64,000 bases of DNA from Brachybacterium alimentarium (GCF_002332425.1 NZ_NRGS01000001.1:39331-103330); one strand, 5' to 3'. Counted from the first letter of the stretch, positions 10,297-21,100 are shown. Numbers and translations are program-made. Notes: generated by a model from the letters alone, not told the origin.

Positions 10297-12012
10297 TCAC
10301 CTCTGCTCGGCGAAGATCGTGGCGAACCTGCCGTCAAGGGCGAGCAGGTCCTCGTAGGTCCCCTGCTCGGCGACCCGGCCCTCGTCGATGACGTAGATCC
10401 GGTCCATCTCCTTGAGGGTCCATGCCCGATGGGAGACGACGATCGTGATCCTGCGGTGCTTCGTCCGCTGCAGCTCGTGGAAGATCTCCTGCTCGGCCTC
10501 CGCGTCGATCGCTGACGTCGGCTCGTCCAGCACCCAGACCGGGGCGTCCCTCAGATATATGCGAGCGAGCGCGAGCCTCTGCCACTGGCCCCCGGAGATC
10601 CCGACACCGCCCCACTGCTCCCCGAGCTGCTGATCCAGAGCATCCGGCATCGCAGCGACCATCTCCGCCGCGTGCGCGGAGCGCAGGGCGTCCCAGATCT
10701 CCGCATCCGTCACGTCCTCCCGGGGAGAGCCGAGGCGGACGGCCTCCCGCACCGTGAGCTCGAAGCGGCCGAACTCCTGGGTGAGCAGACCGAACCTCGC
10801 GAGCCACGCGGCCTCGCTGAGCTCCGAGCGACCCACCCCGTCCAGGAGGACCTCACCTGCTCGGGGCGTCACCAGACCGAGCAGTGCGTTGACCGTGGTG
10901 GTCTTCCCGGCACCGTTCACCCCGACCAGCGCGATCACCTCACCGAGGCGAGCCTCGATGCTCACGTCGGTGATCGCGTCGACGGTTCGGCCGCTGTATC
11001 GATGCGTGAGATGCTCCCCGCGAAGTTCTCGCACCGCAGGCGCGACCGCGTGCATCCGGCTCGGTCTGCCCACGGAGAGGAACCGATGGAACCCTCGGGC
11101 GAGCGGCAGGGTCTCGATGGCGAGCCCTGCATTCAACCCCGCTCCGGCGGACGCGGTCATCGCCGCCATCACCCCGTAGATGCCGGCCACGGCCGGCGAC
11201 TCGAACCGGGCACCGACGACGACCGAGACGATCGCGCCCCCGAGGAGCAGCGCCGCCACGAGGCCGCTCAGCAAGCTCCCCGTGATCTGTGGGCGCACCG
11301 CCCTGGCCATGATGGAGTCGATCGCCCGCCAGCGATCCGCCACCATCTGCCCGACTCGCTCCGAGGTCCCCAGACCGGCCAGCTCCGTCGCCGAGCGTTG
11401 ACGCACGATGAGCTCTCGCAGGTAGCGCTCCCTGTCGTAATGCGGACTGACCGTCTCCCACTGCGATTCCCAGACGCGCGAGAGATGCCGAGAATAGATC
11501 AGCGGAGGGATGAGGGCGATGAGGGTGAGCACACCGGCGAGCGGGCTGAACGCGAAGACGGCGGCGATGACTCCGAGCGAGGACAGCAGTGCCATCAGCG
11601 CATCCATGTACTGCTTGAAGGACCAGGCGATGCCCTCTCCGATGGCGCGGGAGTGCCGCTCCACCTGGGAGGCGACCGCGGAGTTGACCAGTTCTTCCGG
11701 TGGGATCCGCGATGCTTCGCGGACGAGCGAGGAGTTCAGCTCGGCCTGCAGCCGCTGGGCGGCACGGTGCTGGAGGTCGCCGCATATCGACGATGCCGAC
11801 GGACTCAGCCCGACCACCAGGATCATGGCGAGGAGCAGGCCTGCCACGTCGACAAGACGTTCCGTGTCCCCGAGCGCCGAGATCAGTGCCGCGATGAGCA
11901 GGACCTGCAGCGCAGGCACGGCGGCCAGGGCCAGCGACAGCAGCGTCGTCGAGATGATCAGGAACGGAGCCGCCGACACGGCGCGCCGGGAGACCCACGC
12001 GATGGTCCGCAC
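10297..12012 (-). CDS. ABC transporter, fused permease and ATP-binding domains
   Basis: 571 residues. A half-size exporter: N-terminal transmembrane domain (about 1-310, roughly six hydrophobic segments) and C-terminal ATPase with Walker A GVNGAGKTTT, signature ISGGQWQRLALAR, Walker B VWVLDEPTSAID and H-loop SHR. This layout fits lantibiotic/peptide or lipid exporters, but the substrate is unknown and no precursor-peptide or modifying-enzyme gene is adjacent. Codon use is looser than in the neighbours (ATA, AGT, TAT and TCT codons occur), a mild sign of later acquisition. It lies downstream of uvrB on the same strand but behind a terminator-like hairpin, so it probably has its own promoter inside or near 12013-12083. 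Confidence 0.85.
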   Translation of the reverse strand: MRTIAWVSRRAVSAAPFLIISTTLLSLALAAVPALQVLLIAALISALGDTERLVDVAGLLLAMILVVGLSPSASSICGDLQHRAAQRLQAELNSSLVREASRIPPEELVNSAVASQVERHSRAIGEGIAWSFKQYMDALMALLSSLGVIAAVFAFSPLAGVLTLIALIPPLIYSRHLSRVWESQWETVSPHYDRERYLRELIVRQRSATELAGLGTSERVGQMVADRWRAIDSIMARAVRPQITGSLLSGLVAALLLGGAIVSVVVGARFESPAVAGIYGVMAAMTASAGAGLNAGLAIETLPLARGFHRFLSVGRPSRMHAVAPAVRELRGEHLTHRYSGRTVDAITDVSIEARLGEVIALVGVNGAGKTTTVNALLGLVTPRAGEVLLDGVGRSELSEAAWLARFGLLTQEFGRFELTVREAVRLGSPREDVTDAEIWDALRSAHAAEMVAAMPDALDQQLGEQWGGVGISGGQWQRLALARIYLRDAPVWVLDEPTSAIDAEAEQEIFHELQRTKHRRITIVVSHRAWTLKEMDRIYVIDEGRVAEQGTYEDLLALDGRFATIFAEQR

Positions 12013-12041
12013 GTGCCCTCCCCCGTCGTCGACGTCGAGCT

Positions 12042-12068
12042 GTCCGGTTCGCTGCGGACGAACCGGAC
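12042..12068 (-). terminator. uvrB terminator
   Basis: Perfect 10-bp stem (GTCCGGTTCG / CGAACCGGAC) with a 7-base loop, 16 bases past the uvrB stop. There is no T-tract, as is usual in high-GC actinobacteria. Confidence 0.6.
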
Positions 12069-12083
12069 GAGTCTCTCACGTCG

Positions 12084-14189
<2,106 letters not shown>

Positions 14190-14195
14190 GATCCG

Positions 14196-14201
14196 AGCCT
14201 A
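14196..14201 (-). promoter_or_regulatory. uvrB -10 box (leaderless promoter)
   Basis: TAGGCT, 6 bases before the uvrB ATG, with no Shine-Dalgarno sequence in the gap. The same geometry is seen at uvrA, coaE and the 15065 gene. Confidence 0.55.
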
Positions 14202-14240
14202 CGTCCCGTCTCCGACACACGAAACGACGCGATGCCGGAG

Positions 14241-14882
14241 TCAGCGCACGGCGGAATCCTCTGCCTGCTGGAGCACCGCGCCCAGCGCCCGGTCCGCGCG
14301 GCGGGCGAGGACCTCCCGGTCCCCGGTGTTGAGGATCAGCCGATCGGCGCGCCGGATCCGCTCGAGATCGGTGACCTGAGCCGCCATGATCGACTCGACA
14401 TAGGTGCGGTCCCGGCCACGATCACGCACCACGCGATCGATGCGGTCCTCCCGCCGGGCCAGCACCGCGATGACGGCCAGATAGTCGTCCTCGTGGTCCT
14501 TCTCCAGCAGCAGCGGACTGTCATGCACCACCAGCGTCTCCCCCGCCAGCACCGCGGCACGCTCCTCGGCGGCGACCGCCTCGTCGACCCGGCCCAGCAC
14601 GATCGCCTCGAGCGCTGCGCGGGCCTCGTCATCGGCGAAGACCAGGGTCGCGAGGGCCGCACGATCGATCGTCCCCTGACGATCCCGATAGCGCTCCCCG
14701 AAGCGGTCGACGGCTTCCTCGACCCCCGCGCCGGGCACGTCCAGCACAGCACGTGAATGCGCATCGAGGTCGACCACGCGGTGCCCGGCCCGACGCCATT
14801 GCTCGGCCACGGTGGACTTCCCCGAGCCGATGCCGCCGGTCAGGCCGATGCGGAGCAGGGACGAGGGCGAGGACGCGGTCAT
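14241..14882 (-). CDS. coaE: Dephospho-CoA kinase
   Basis: 213 residues. It phosphorylates the 3'-hydroxyl of dephospho-CoA in the last step of coenzyme A synthesis. The P-loop is GGIGSGKST (about 16-24), with VVDLDAHSRAVL for substrate binding, LVVHDSPLLLE and the lid arginines (VRDRGRDR). The ATG at 14882 was chosen because a TACGAT -10 box ends 6 bases before it; longer upstream frames lack a binding site. Length matches the bacterial core enzyme; the C-terminal UPF0157 extension found in mycobacterial CoaE is absent. Confidence 0.94.
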   Translation of the reverse strand: MTASSPSSLLRIGLTGGIGSGKSTVAEQWRRAGHRVVDLDAHSRAVLDVPGAGVEEAVDRFGERYRDRQGTIDRAALATLVFADDEARAALEAIVLGRVDEAVAAEERAAVLAGETLVVHDSPLLLEKDHEDDYLAVIAVLARREDRIDRVVRDRGRDRTYVESIMAAQVTDLERIRRADRLILNTGDREVLARRADRALGAVLQQAEDSAVR

Positions 14883-14888
14883 AGCGCG

Positions 14889-14894
14889 ATCGTA
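14889..14894 (-). promoter_or_regulatory. coaE -10 box (leaderless promoter)
   Basis: TACGAT ends 6 bases before the coaE ATG. A matching -35 is not obvious. Confidence 0.5.
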
Positions 14895-15052
14895 CGGCGT
14901 GATCGGACGCCTCAGATAGCTCAGATGGCTCAGACGGCTCACTCGCGTCGGATCATTCGGACGCGCCGGAGGAGCTGGCGGCCCGGCCCCCACGAAGAGC
15001 CCGGCGGACGACTCCGTCCGCGGACGGCGGGCCGCCCGCCCTCGCCGCGGGC

Positions 15053-15058
15053 TACCGT
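15053..15058 (+). promoter_or_regulatory. -10 box of the TRIC-family gene (leaderless promoter)
   Basis: TACCGT ends 6 bases before the GTG at 15065; no Shine-Dalgarno sequence intervenes. Confidence 0.5.
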
Positions 15059-15064
15059 CGAGGC

Positions 15065-16036
15065 GTGGACCCCCTCGAGCTGCTCATCTCCAATGACTTC
15101 CTGCGCGTGCTGGATCTCATCGGCGTGTTCGTCATGGGAGTGGCGTCGGGAGCCCTGGCCGCCCGGCTCAAATTCGATGCCGTGGGCTTCGCGATCATCG
15201 GGATCGCCGCCGGACTCGGCGGCGGTCTGGTGCGAGACCTGATCCTCGACTACGGGACTCCGGCGGCGTTCGACGGCCCCTGGTACCTGGCCTGCGCACT
15301 CGCCGGCTCGCTGTTCTCGTTCCTGATCTCCCCGGAGGGCCCGTGGTGGCGCCGTACGGTGACGGCGCTGGACATCGCGGCGATGGGGCTGTGGGCCGCG
15401 ACCGGCACGGCGAAATCCATGGGATACGGGCTGGATCCGCTGCCGGCGATCCTGCTGGGGATCACCAGCGCCGTCGGCGGAGGCGTGATCCGTGATGTGC
15501 TCGTCGGCCGCATCCCGGCGATCTTCGGCGGCGGCCCCCTGTATGCGACCGGGGCGCTCGTGACCGCGATCATCACGTGGGTCGTGATCGCGCTCGGCAT
15601 CCCGTCGCCGTTCGTGCTCGTCGCCGTAGCGCTCGGAGCGCTGCTGGCGGGTCTCGCGTCGTGGCGGCGCTGGTCGCTGCCCAAGCACGGTGAGTGGGAG
15701 GTGACCATGTCGGCCTCGCAGCTGAAGGCACTGGTGCGCCGCACCCGACGCTCCGAACGGGAGCGGGTGGCTCTGGAGACCGGCGCGATCCCGGTGATCG
15801 ATGCGACCACCGACGACCTCGCCGATGACGTGAGCTTCCTGGACCCTGATTCCGGCCAGTACGCCGAGCGCACCTTCCACGACGGCGATCACACGGAGGG
15901 GCACGACCGCTCCGCCGGACGCGTCGTGGGCACCCAGGGCCAGGCGAGCACCGACGGCGACGCGACCGTGGGGCCGAACCGGGGCGACGCCGATGAGCAG
16001 GCCGACGAGCAGGAACCACCTGCCGAGGAACTGTGA
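15065..16036 (+). CDS. TRIC (trimeric intracellular cation) channel-family membrane protein
   Basis: 323 residues. The N-terminal 200 residues are the UPF0126/TRIC family: about seven membrane segments in two repeats, each with a glycine-rich GGGxxRD motif (LGGGLVRDLI at about 51-60 and VGGGVIRDVLVGRIP near 140). Bacterial TRIC proteins form trimeric K+-permeable channels; the physiological role is not settled. The C-terminal 120 residues after SLPKHGEWEV are hydrophilic, Asp/Glu-rich and probably a cytoplasmic tail, which most family members lack. GTG start supported by the -10 box 6 bases upstream. It converges with aroD. Confidence 0.85.
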   Translation: MDPLELLISNDFLRVLDLIGVFVMGVASGALAARLKFDAVGFAIIGIAAGLGGGLVRDLILDYGTPAAFDGPWYLACALAGSLFSFLISPEGPWWRRTVTALDIAAMGLWAATGTAKSMGYGLDPLPAILLGITSAVGGGVIRDVLVGRIPAIFGGGPLYATGALVTAIITWVVIALGIPSPFVLVAVALGALLAGLASWRRWSLPKHGEWEVTMSASQLKALVRRTRRSERERVALETGAIPVIDATTDDLADDVSFLDPDSGQYAERTFHDGDHTEGHDRSAGRVVGTQGQASTDGDATVGPNRGDADEQADEQEPPAEEL

Positions 16037-16216
16037 CCATCCGACCTGCTGAACCCCGCAAACCTCAGTCTCAACATGGGGTTCAGGGTTACTCGAGCGC
16101 CCACGGCTTCAACCTCAACGTGAGCTTCAGGCTTGGGGGCGTCCCTGCAGGTCGGCGCGGCACATCGGCACTGCTCCGCGCCGAGCCGGTGCTGCGCCGG
16201 TGAGGTGCGGGTGATG
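16037..16216. other. Convergent intergenic region with paired imperfect palindromes
   Basis: 180 bases between the ends of the TRIC gene and aroD. Two related 20-base segments start at 16071 (TCAACATGGGGTTCAGGGTT) and 16115 (TCAACGTGAGCTTCAGGCTT), 44 bases apart. Each sits in a degenerate form of the palindrome AACCTCA-N3-TGAGGTT, which resembles MerR-family operators. No promoter or gene is visible, so their presence between convergent genes is unexplained. Confidence 0.4.
16152..16184 (-). terminator. Probable aroD terminator
   Basis: Perfect 9-bp stem (TCGGCGCGG / CCGCGCCGA) with a 15-base loop, 33 bases past the aroD stop. It may serve either convergent gene. Confidence 0.4.
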
Positions 16217-17020
16217 TCAGGGGCGCAGCAGCTCGAGCATCCGGGCGACATCGTCCGCCTCGAGCTGGCCCGGCGCCGAGCGGGGCCCGGCGGTCGCGAA
16301 GGTCGCTGCGCTGCCGAAGGTCTCGGCCGCGACCCGGCTGGCGACGCCGAGGGGCCCCATGCTGATCGCGATGTGCGGCCCGGCCCCTTCCGAGGCGACC
16401 GTGAGGCTCGCGGACATCAGCGTCAGGACGTCCCGCGGGGTCTGCGGCGTCACAGCGATCTTCGGGACGTCCGCCCCGAGGCGTCGCTGGGAGCGCAGCA
16501 GCTCGCACAGCTCCTCCTCCTCGGGCGTGCCCTCGAAGTCGTGGTACGACCCCACCACGACCACGCCGTTGCGATGCGCGGTCGAGACCACGCGGGACAC
16601 GATCGCCGGGGCCCGTGAGGTCTCCACGTCGATCATGTCGACCTGTGACTGCGTGCCGGCGCGCCGCTCCCCCATCAGGGCCTCGAGCAGCACGGCCAGA
16701 TCGATGTCGCGGATCTGCCGGCCGCCTCCCTCCGCGGAGGTCCTCACGGTCGCCAGCAGCGCGCGGTCCGGGCCGAGCGCGGCCCGCAGCCGCGGGAGCG
16801 TGGCGAGCACGACGTCCCGATGGTCCTCGGCGTCGTCGAGATCGGGGCGGAAGAGATCGATCCGCCATTCGATGATGCGCGCCGGGGTCGCGACCGCCGC
16901 AGCGGCCTGCTCCATGACGGCGTCGTGGTCATCGCCCACCAGGGGCACGATGATCTCGGGGCGCGCACGCCCGAGCTCGATGCCTCGTACGGTGGCCGTG
17001 ATCGGGATGCTCTCGGTCAT
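16217..17020 (-). CDS. aroD: Type I 3-dehydroquinate dehydratase
   Basis: 267 residues. It converts 3-dehydroquinate to 3-dehydroshikimate through a Schiff base. The type I signature is clear: IEWRIDLF near 50, VVVVGSYHDFEGTP with the catalytic His, and PKIAVTPQTPRDV with the Schiff-base Lys. Mycobacteria carry the unrelated type II enzyme at the same operon position. I chose the ATG at 17020 because GGGAGGA lies 5 bases upstream. An in-frame ATG at 17035 would overlap the aroB stop as ATGA but has no binding site. Last gene of aroC-aroK-aroB-aroD. Confidence 0.93.
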   Translation of the reverse strand: MTESIPITATVRGIELGRARPEIIVPLVGDDHDAVMEQAAAAVATPARIIEWRIDLFRPDLDDAEDHRDVVLATLPRLRAALGPDRALLATVRTSAEGGGRQIRDIDLAVLLEALMGERRAGTQSQVDMIDVETSRAPAIVSRVVSTAHRNGVVVVGSYHDFEGTPEEEELCELLRSQRRLGADVPKIAVTPQTPRDVLTLMSASLTVASEGAGPHIAISMGPLGVASRVAAETFGSAATFATAGPRSAPGQLEADDVARMLELLRP

Positions 17021-17031
17021 CGGTTCCTCCC

Positions 17032-18114
17032 TCATTCAGCAGTGATCGCCGCGTAGGCGGACAGCAGCAGGACAGGATCGGGGCCCTCGAGCCGAGTCAC
17101 CTTGCCGACCCGGTCCAGGACGACGAAGCGCAGCACGCCGGCGCGGGTCTTCTTGTCGCGCTTCATCGCGTCCTCGAGCTTCGGCCACTGGCGGTCGCGG
17201 TAGGTGGTGGGCAGTCCGAGAGAGGTGAGCACGGAGCGGTGGCGGTCCACGTCGGCCTCCGAGAGCTTGCCCGCGAGGTGGGAGAGCTCGGCGGCGAACA
17301 TCATGCCGACCGACACGGCCGCTCCATGGCGCCACTGGTAGCGCTCGTTGCGCTCGATGGCGTGGGCGAGCGTGTGGCCGTAGTTGAGGATCTCGCGGTT
17401 GCCCTGCTCGGTGAGGTCCTCGGAGACCACCTCGGCCTTGATCCGGATCTTGCGTTCGACGACCTCCCGGAAGGCATCGGTGGACACGTCGAGCACGGCC
17501 TGCGGGTCCTCCTCGATGATCTCGAGGATCCGCTCATCGGCGATGAATCCGCCCTTGACCACCTCGGCGAGGCCGGCGGCGACATCATGCGCGCCGAGGC
17601 CCGCGAGCACGTCCAGGTCGGCCACGACGGCGATCGGCGGGTGGAAGGCGCCGACGAGGTTCTTGCCCTCGGAGGTGTTGATCCCGGTCTTGCCGCCCAC
17701 GGCTGCGTCCACCATCGCGGCGACCGTGGTGGGGACCTGCAGCACGTCGATGCCGCGCAGCCAGGAGGCGGCCACGAAGCCGGCCAGGTCGGTCGCGGCG
17801 CCGCCGCCGAGCCCCACCACGAGGTCGCCGCGGCCGATCTCGGCCTGTCCGCACACTCCCCACAGGAAGCCGGCGACCTGGGCGGTCTTGGCCTCTTCGC
17901 CGTCGGGGACCTCGGCGGCGAAGGCTTCGCGCCCGCTGTCCACGATCGCGGAGCGCACCTCGTCGGCGACCTCGCGCAGGCTCGGCTGGTGCACGATGAC
18001 CACGCGTCGCACGCGGTCGGGGATCAGGCCCGGGATCGACTCCAGGATCCCGCGGCCGACGTGCACCTCGTATCCGCCGGTCGGGGTGGTCACAGGGATC
18101 ACGGTCGTGCTCAT
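17032..18114 (-). CDS. aroB: 3-dehydroquinate synthase
   Basis: 360 residues. It cyclises DAHP to 3-dehydroquinate using NAD+ and a divalent metal. NAD/phosphate-binding motifs include DGEEAKT, VVGLGGGAATDLAGFVA, LQVPTTVAAMVDAAVGGKTGIN and the metal-ligand stretches AEVVKGGFI and ILNYGHTLAHAIE. Normal length, no disrupted motif. ATG at 18114 overlaps the aroK stop by 4 bases; it is followed by aroD. Part of the shikimate operon that supplies chorismate to trpE at 43-45 kb. Confidence 0.97.
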   Translation of the reverse strand: MSTTVIPVTTPTGGYEVHVGRGILESIPGLIPDRVRRVVIVHQPSLREVADEVRSAIVDSGREAFAAEVPDGEEAKTAQVAGFLWGVCGQAEIGRGDLVVGLGGGAATDLAGFVAASWLRGIDVLQVPTTVAAMVDAAVGGKTGINTSEGKNLVGAFHPPIAVVADLDVLAGLGAHDVAAGLAEVVKGGFIADERILEIIEEDPQAVLDVSTDAFREVVERKIRIKAEVVSEDLTEQGNREILNYGHTLAHAIERNERYQWRHGAAVSVGMMFAAELSHLAGKLSEADVDRHRSVLTSLGLPTTYRDRQWPKLEDAMKRDKKTRAGVLRFVVLDRVGKVTRLEGPDPVLLLSAYAAITAE

Positions 18115-18665
18115 GAATCCTCCTTCTCCGGGGCGGCCAGGAGGTCCTGCCCCATCATGTCGGTGATGCCGCGCGCGACAGCGGCGGCGCTGCCGCGGCC
18201 GGCGTCGATGCGCCAGCGGGCCAGGTCCTGGTGGACGGGGTCACGTTCGAGGGCGAGCTCGCGCCAGCGGACCATGGGATCGGCGTCGCCGGCGAGCAGG
18301 GGGCGGCCGCTGCCCCGGCCGAGCCGGACGGCGGCGAGCTCCGGGGAGATCTCGAGCAGCACGAGGGGGCCGCCGCGGAGCAGCTCCCGCGACGCGGGGT
18401 GCATCGCCGCTCCCCCGCCCAGGGCGAGCACGCCCCGGCAGGTTTTGAGAGCGCGAGCGAGCATCTGCGCCTCGAGCTCGCGGAAGCCGGGCTCCCCCTC
18501 GGTGCGGAAGATCTCCGGGATGGGGCGTCCGGCCTCGGCGACGATCATCGCGTCGAGATCGTCGAAGGGGACCTCGAGGCGGGCGGCGAGCACTCTGCCG
18601 ACGCTGGTCTTGCCGGCCCCCATCGGGCCGAGCAGGATCACGGCCGGGCCGACGAGGTCGGTCAC
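18111..18665 (-). CDS. aroK: Shikimate kinase
   Basis: 184 residues. It phosphorylates shikimate with ATP. Walker [10 protein letters not shown] is near residue 11, the shikimate-binding DLDAMI carries the expected Asp pair, and the FR of EPGFRELE, the GGGAAM glycine-rich loop and the lid GRGSGRPLL are present. The GTG at 18665 overlaps the aroC TGA (GTGA) and the stop overlaps the aroB ATG (ATGA), so the gene is coupled on both sides. A longer in-frame reading upstream only runs antisense-like through aroC and was discarded. Confidence 0.95.
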   Translation of the reverse strand: MTDLVGPAVILLGPMGAGKTSVGRVLAARLEVPFDDLDAMIVAEAGRPIPEIFRTEGEPGFRELEAQMLARALKTCRGVLALGGGAAMHPASRELLRGGPLVLLEISPELAAVRLGRGSGRPLLAGDADPMVRWRELALERDPVHQDLARWRIDAGRGSAAAVARGITDMMGQDLLAAPEKEDS

Positions 18666-19912
18666 GATGCTGCGCCCGCGCCACCGCCCACGATCCGGGA
18701 CTGCAGATCCACCGTGCCCGCCAGATGGGCACGGATCTCCTCGACGCTGTCCCCGCCGGTCTTCTCCAGCAGTGCGTCGACCAGGGTGAGAGCGACGACG
18801 GCCTCCGCGATCACCGCGGCGGGCGCGACCGCGCAGACGTCCGAGCGCTGGTGGTTCGCGGTGGTCTGCTCGCCGGTGGCGACATCGATGGTGCGCAGCG
18901 CGCGCGGGACGGTGGAGATCGGCTTGAGCGCTCCTCGGACCCGCAGCACCTGACCGTTGGTCATGCCGCCCTCGAGGCCTCCGGCGCGGTTCGTGGCCCG
19001 CGGGACGTCCTGCCCGGCGTCCGCCGCGTCGCCGATGAGGATCTCGTCGTGGGCGACGGAGCCGCGGCGGGCCGCGGTGGCGAAGCCGTCGCCGATCTCG
19101 ACGCCCTTCATGGCCTGGATGGACATGACCGCCTGGGCGAGGCGGCCGTCGAGCTTGCGATCCCACTGGGTGTGCGAGCCGAGCCCCACGGGCAGGCCGT
19201 AGGCGAGCACCTCGACGACGCCGCCGAGGGTGTCGCCGTCGGCCTTCGCGGCGTCGACCTCGCTGACCATCTCGGCGGAGGTCTCGGCGTGGAAGCAGCG
19301 CAGCGGATCCGCGTCCAGAGCGGCGCCGTCCTCGGGGGCCGGCAGCGGAGCGTCCTCGGGGACCCGCACGGAGCCGACGGAGAGGGTGTGGGAGACGAGG
19401 CGGATGCCTGCGGTCTGCTCGAGGATCGCGGCGGCCACGCGGCCAGCGACCACGCGAGCGGCGGTCTCTCGCGCGCTCGCGCGCTCCAGGATCGGACGGG
19501 CCTCGTCCAGGCCGTACTTGAGCATGCCGGAGAGATCGGCGTGACCGGGACGGGGACGGGTCAGCGGGCGGTTCCGGGCGATCTCGCGCTCGTCGCCGGT
19601 GCCGGCATCCACCAGGAGGTCCTCGCGGGGCACCGGATCCGCGCTCATGACCTTCTCCCACTTGGGCCATTCCGAGTTCGCGATCTCGATCGCGATCGGA
19701 GAGCCGAGCGTGTGCCCGTGACGGAGGCCGCCGTGGATCGTCAGCACGTCCTGCTCGAACTTCTGCCGGCTGCCGCGGCCATGCCCGAGCCGCCGTCGGG
19801 CGAGAGCCGCCTTCAGGTCGTCACTGGTCAGCTCGATCCCGGCGGGGACGCCGTCGAGCAGGGAGATGAGGGAAGGGCCATGGGATTCCCCGGCCGTGAG
19901 CCAGCGCAACAT
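18662..19912 (-). CDS. aroC: Chorismate synthase
   Basis: 416 residues. It eliminates phosphate from EPSP to give chorismate, using reduced FMN. Family signatures present: [11 protein letters not shown] at the start, the [10 protein letters not shown] region, [39 protein letters not shown] and a C-terminal [13 protein letters not shown] at 19912 begins the conserved [12 protein letters not shown]. First gene of the aro operon; the EPSP synthase gene (aroA) is not in the window. A strong hairpin 32 bases upstream isolates it from the next gene. Confidence 0.97.
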   Translation of the reverse strand: MLRWLTAGESHGPSLISLLDGVPAGIELTSDDLKAALARRRLGHGRGSRQKFEQDVLTIHGGLRHGHTLGSPIAIEIANSEWPKWEKVMSADPVPREDLLVDAGTGDEREIARNRPLTRPRPGHADLSGMLKYGLDEARPILERASARETAARVVAGRVAAAILEQTAGIRLVSHTLSVGSVRVPEDAPLPAPEDGAALDADPLRCFHAETSAEMVSEVDAAKADGDTLGGVVEVLAYGLPVGLGSHTQWDRKLDGRLAQAVMSIQAMKGVEIGDGFATAARRGSVAHDEILIGDAADAGQDVPRATNRAGGLEGGMTNGQVLRVRGALKPISTVPRALRTIDVATGEQTTANHQRSDVCAVAPAAVIAEAVVALTLVDALLEKTGGDSVEEIRAHLAGTVDLQSRIVGGGAGAAS

Positions 19913-19943
19913 GGGGCCGATTCTCTCATGACGACGGCGTGCA

Positions 19944-19980
19944 CCGGGTGGGCGTCCGTGCTGCACGGACGCCCACCCGG
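19944..19980 (-). terminator. Terminator of the 20002-20781 gene
   Basis: Perfect 17-bp stem (CCGGGTGGGCGTCCGTG / CACGGACGCCCACCCGG) with a 3-base loop, 21 bases past the stop of the secreted-protein gene and before aroC. Confidence 0.75.
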
Positions 19981-20001
19981 ATCCTTCTCACGATGCGGCG
20001 T

Positions 20002-20781
20002 TCACGGACCGTCGATGCTCACCAGGAGTCCGGGCGTCTCCCCGGTGGTCGGGATCGGCAGCAGTGTCACCCCCACCTCACGCCCGGAGCCGTCCTCCAC
20101 GGCCGTGCCGCGCACCGGCTCCGGGATGGCGAGGTCGACATCGCCGTCGACATCGGTCACCGTCATGTCGTCGCGACCGACGCCGTCGAGCACGAAGTTC
20201 GCCCGCTCGGTGGCGAGCTCCGGATCGAGCACCTGCTGCACGTCGTCCTGCTCGCCGAACGCCGGGTAGACCCCGGTGCCGTTCAGCCCGTCGTTCAGCG
20301 CCGTCGCCGCGGCGTCGGAGAGGGGCGCATCCTGCGCGAAGTACAGCCAGTAGTCGCTCTCCGCGGTGGAGGACGGCGAGATGTACGCGTAGTAGGTCTC
20401 CTCCTCGCCGCTGACACCGACCACTGTGCAGGTCGTCACGCTCTGCGGATCGTCCATGTCCAGACCGCTCGCGCACGTCGCAGAGTCGCTCAGGTCCGGG
20501 TTCGCCGCCGCGGCGTACAGCTCCTTCGCCACGCCCTTCGACGACACGGTAGAGTCCGTCGGCTCGGCGAAGTCCTTGCTGCCCGTGGTGAGGAGATCCG
20601 TGGGCTCGCCGGATCGGGCGTCGAGCTGAACCTCGGACACAGCTCCCTGCTGGGCGGAAACGGCCTGCTGGGGCGCAGAGTCCGCGCTGGCCAGAGTGGC
20701 GCCGCCGAAGGCTGCAGCCGCCACGAGCGGGGCACAGAATCCGAGGGCGGTCAGGGTGCGGATGCGCTGCCGGCTGGTCAT
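20002..20781 (-). CDS. Secreted protein of unknown function
   Basis: 259 residues, not recognised. The N-terminus is a typical Sec signal peptide: MTSRQRIRT, a hydrophobic core ALGFCAPLVAAAAFGG, and a likely cleavage site after TLASADSA. The mature part has two cysteines about 15 residues apart (ATCASG, TTCTVV) that could form a disulphide, and is rich in Asp, Thr and Ser with no membrane segment or known catalytic motif. The ATG at 20781 is fixed by GAAGGAG 6 bases upstream. It is monocistronic: a strong terminator follows and 319 bases of noncoding DNA precede it. Confidence 0.75.
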   Translation of the reverse strand: MTSRQRIRTLTALGFCAPLVAAAAFGGATLASADSAPQQAVSAQQGAVSEVQLDARSGEPTDLLTTGSKDFAEPTDSTVSSKGVAKELYAAAANPDLSDSATCASGLDMDDPQSVTTCTVVGVSGEEETYYAYISPSSTAESDYWLYFAQDAPLSDAAATALNDGLNGTGVYPAFGEQDDVQQVLDPELATERANFVLDGVGRDDMTVTDVDGDVDLAIPEPVRGTAVEDGSGREVGVTLLPIPTTGETPGLLVSIDGP

Positions 20782-21100
20782 CGTCGTCTCCTTCGATCTG
20801 TGACCGAGTGCCTCGTGGCCTCCCGGGACCCGCAGGCGGTCGAAGGATCTGGGGCGACTGACAGCTGCCACCATCACCCTTGACCTTTCGTTTACAGTTC
20901 TGCGGTTCGCCCATGAACCTTCCATGGTGCTGCGGTGACGTCAACGCCATTGCCCGGACGGCCATCGCTTCCTCACAAACCATTCACGTCCGCCGACGCC
21001 AGGGCCTACGCACCAGGTCCGCCGTCCTGGCCCTCGAAGACCCTCGGTCCCGTCGGACGAACGGGCCCGGCCGACGAGACCGGGCATCCAGCACCTGGCG
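20782..21100. other. Intergenic region, 319 bases
   Basis: Between the secreted-protein gene start and the end of the HAD phosphatase gene. The stretch around 20875-20990 is AT-richer than its surroundings and should carry the promoter of the 20781 gene. An imperfect hairpin near 21046-21068 (GGTCCCGT / ACGGGCCC, one mismatch) may terminate the HAD gene. No gene or operator is convincing. Confidence 0.45.

Noticed and set aside
12042..12068. Inverse LexA site (GTTCG-N7-CGAAC)
   Set aside because: The half-sites are in the wrong order and spacing; the structure is a terminator hairpin behind uvrB.
10297..12083. Lantibiotic or other peptide biosynthetic cluster around the ABC exporter
   Set aside because: No precursor peptide, modifying enzyme or immunity gene is found on either side.
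14190..14240. SOS box upstream of uvrB
   Set aside because: I looked for CGAAC-N4-GTTCG and found none; the nearest sequence, cacgaaacg, does not fit.
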